Shown: one piece after another, positions 6,245 to 6,890 of the stretch
Layout of the letters: each line of letters opens with the position of its first letter
How positions within the stretch are numbered: position 1 is the first letter of the stretch
NCBI GenBank assembly: GCA_945873715.1
Contig: CAMCFL010000167.1
Coordinates: forward strand, 1 to 6,890
DNA: 6,890 nt
Reading direction: 5' to 3'
Source of the DNA: Akkermansia muciniphila
GTDB lineage: Bacteria; Verrucomicrobiota; Verrucomicrobiia; Limisphaerales; UBA9464
Made by a program: the position numbers and the translations under genes
Notes under the pieces: model-generated
Told to the model about the DNA's origin: nothing
Database searches by the model: none
The model's input: only the letters and a program-made list of their open reading frames with translations

Positions 6245-6379
6245 CCCCTCTCTGAGGGCGCATCTTGAGTTCGTCATGCGTGTAGGCCGCCTGCCCTCAG
6301 GCGGCGATGTGAAAACGCCCGCTGAGGGCAGCGGGCCTACCTCCCTGACAACCAACTCAAGAGGCACCCCCTCTCTGAG
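6245..6379. mobile_element. MITE/BIME-like inverted element with 12-base flanking direct repeats
   Basis: CCCCTCTCTGAG occurs perfectly at 6245-6256 and 6368-6379, flanking a 111-base inverted structure. Working inwards, CTTGAGTT (6264-6271) faces AACTCAAG (6354-6361), and GTAGGCC (6282-6288) faces GGCCTAC (6334-6340). Each arm is also a hairpin by itself: GCCGCCTG (6286-6293), loop CCCT, CAGGCGGC (6298-6305); and GCCCGCTG (6317-6324), loop AGGG, CAGCGGGC (6329-6336). The two hairpins have different stems yet both pair perfectly, and their loops are complementary. This is the layout of paired REP sequences (BIME), and the flanking repeats suggest insertion with target duplication. There is no transposase inside. 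It sits between the stop codon of the right-edge gene (6381) and the regulator start (6191), where it could also end transcription. Confidence 0.78.
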
Positions 6380-6380
6380 A

Positions 6381-6890
6381 TCAGACGGATCTCCCGGGTG
6401 CCACCGGCGCCACGACACACTCCACCGAATGGACCACGACGCCCTCCTGGGAGGATAGCCACTCCTTCAAGGCCGACTCGGAAGGAGCTGCCATCGCCCA
6501 ACGGATCCCACCGTCCGCCCCAGGCACGGGGACGGCACTCCACTCTTCCCCACCCCATCCGCGGGCCTGGAGATCGCCTTCCATCGCGGTCACCCGCTCC
6601 GGGGACGCGGTGAAGGTCACATCGAAGGAGCCGAGTCCAGAGCCCTCCCAAAGGCCAAGCACATTGAAGATCGGAATCTTCCGTCCCTCGACCTCGCGTT
6701 CGCCGTCGGGAGCCGGGTCGCGCAGGACGATGTCGCCGAAACGAAACCCGTCATCGGTGCGTGGAACCTCCATCAGCCGCACCCGGGCCGGGTCGATCAT
6801 GTCTCCCCACGCGACCACGTTGGAGCCGTCCTTGGTGCGGAACCGGATGGGAACCATGCCGAAATGGACCCGCGGCTCACCCACTCCCGG
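6381..6890 (-). CDS. Unrecognised protein, N-terminus beyond the right edge
   Basis: The frame is open from the window edge to a TGA at 6381-6383, giving 169 residues of C-terminal part. A GTG at 6882-6884 exists, but the frame continues to the edge, so the true start is probably outside. I do not recognise the family. The sequence has a beta-rich first part (VHFGMVPIRFRTKDG, then VVAWGDMIDPARVRLMEV) followed by two alternating strand and helix stretches around FDVTFTASPERVTAMEGDL and IRWAMAAPSESALKEWL. There is no membrane segment, cysteine motif or obvious catalytic motif in the visible part. Codon use and amino-acid balance look like a real gene. It ends one base after the right-hand direct repeat of the inverted element and lies 189 bases upstream of the regulator on the same strand. 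Confidence 0.72.
   Translation of the reverse strand, partial: PGVGEPRVHFGMVPIRFRTKDGSNVVAWGDMIDPARVRLMEVPRTDDGFRFGDIVLRDPAPDGEREVEGRKIPIFNVLGLWEGSGLGSFDVTFTASPERVTAMEGDLQARGWGGEEWSAVPVPGADGGIRWAMAAPSESALKEWLSSQEGVVVHSVECVVAPVAPGRSV

Noticed and set aside
4485..6458. A 657-codon open frame on the plus strand opposite tatD and the regulator
   Set aside because: Same explanation: it crosses two real minus-strand genes and a hairpin-rich gap, and its composition (Arg, Pro, Gln, His) is that of a shadow frame.

Overview
All of the coding signal I can support lies on the minus strand. The window is GC-rich and holds four complete genes, one partial gene at the right edge, and a possible gene start at the left edge. 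In the direction of transcription (right to left) they are: an unrecognised protein cut by the right edge, a short Lrp/AsnC-type regulator, a TatD-family metal-dependent hydrolase, a PUA-plus-methyltransferase protein of the RlmI type, a DinG-type iron-sulfur DNA helicase, and a doubtful gene start running off the left edge. The overall look (GC-rich, high GC at third codon positions, wording of the TatD, RlmI and Lrp proteins, repeat-filled gaps) reminds me of Verrucomicrobiota. That is an impression, not a result; no rRNA or other marker gene is present.

The genes do not form a tight operon. The gaps are about 190, 477, 492, 174 and 135 bases, and the products (RNA methylation, DNA helicase, hydrolase, regulator) do not share one pathway. 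The proteins themselves look like ordinary chromosomal housekeeping.

The unusual content is between the genes. Each of the four gaps between recognised genes holds a different structured repeat: (1) at 6245-6379, a 111-base inverted element made of two GC-rich hairpins, flanked by perfect 12-base direct repeats that look like a target-site duplication; (2) at 5519-5607, three consecutive stem-loops, the outer two sharing a GGA loop; (3) at 3881-4359, a 196-base tandem repeat (2.44 copies), each unit built around a roughly 102-base imperfect palindrome, running from the ribosome binding site of the methyltransferase gene to the stop codon of tatD; (4) at 2382-2530, two tracts of degenerate 7-base repeats in opposite orientation around a 58-base core. 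No CRISPR array, tRNA, rRNA, transposase or defence system was seen. If there is something undescribed here, it is this set of non-coding repeats.
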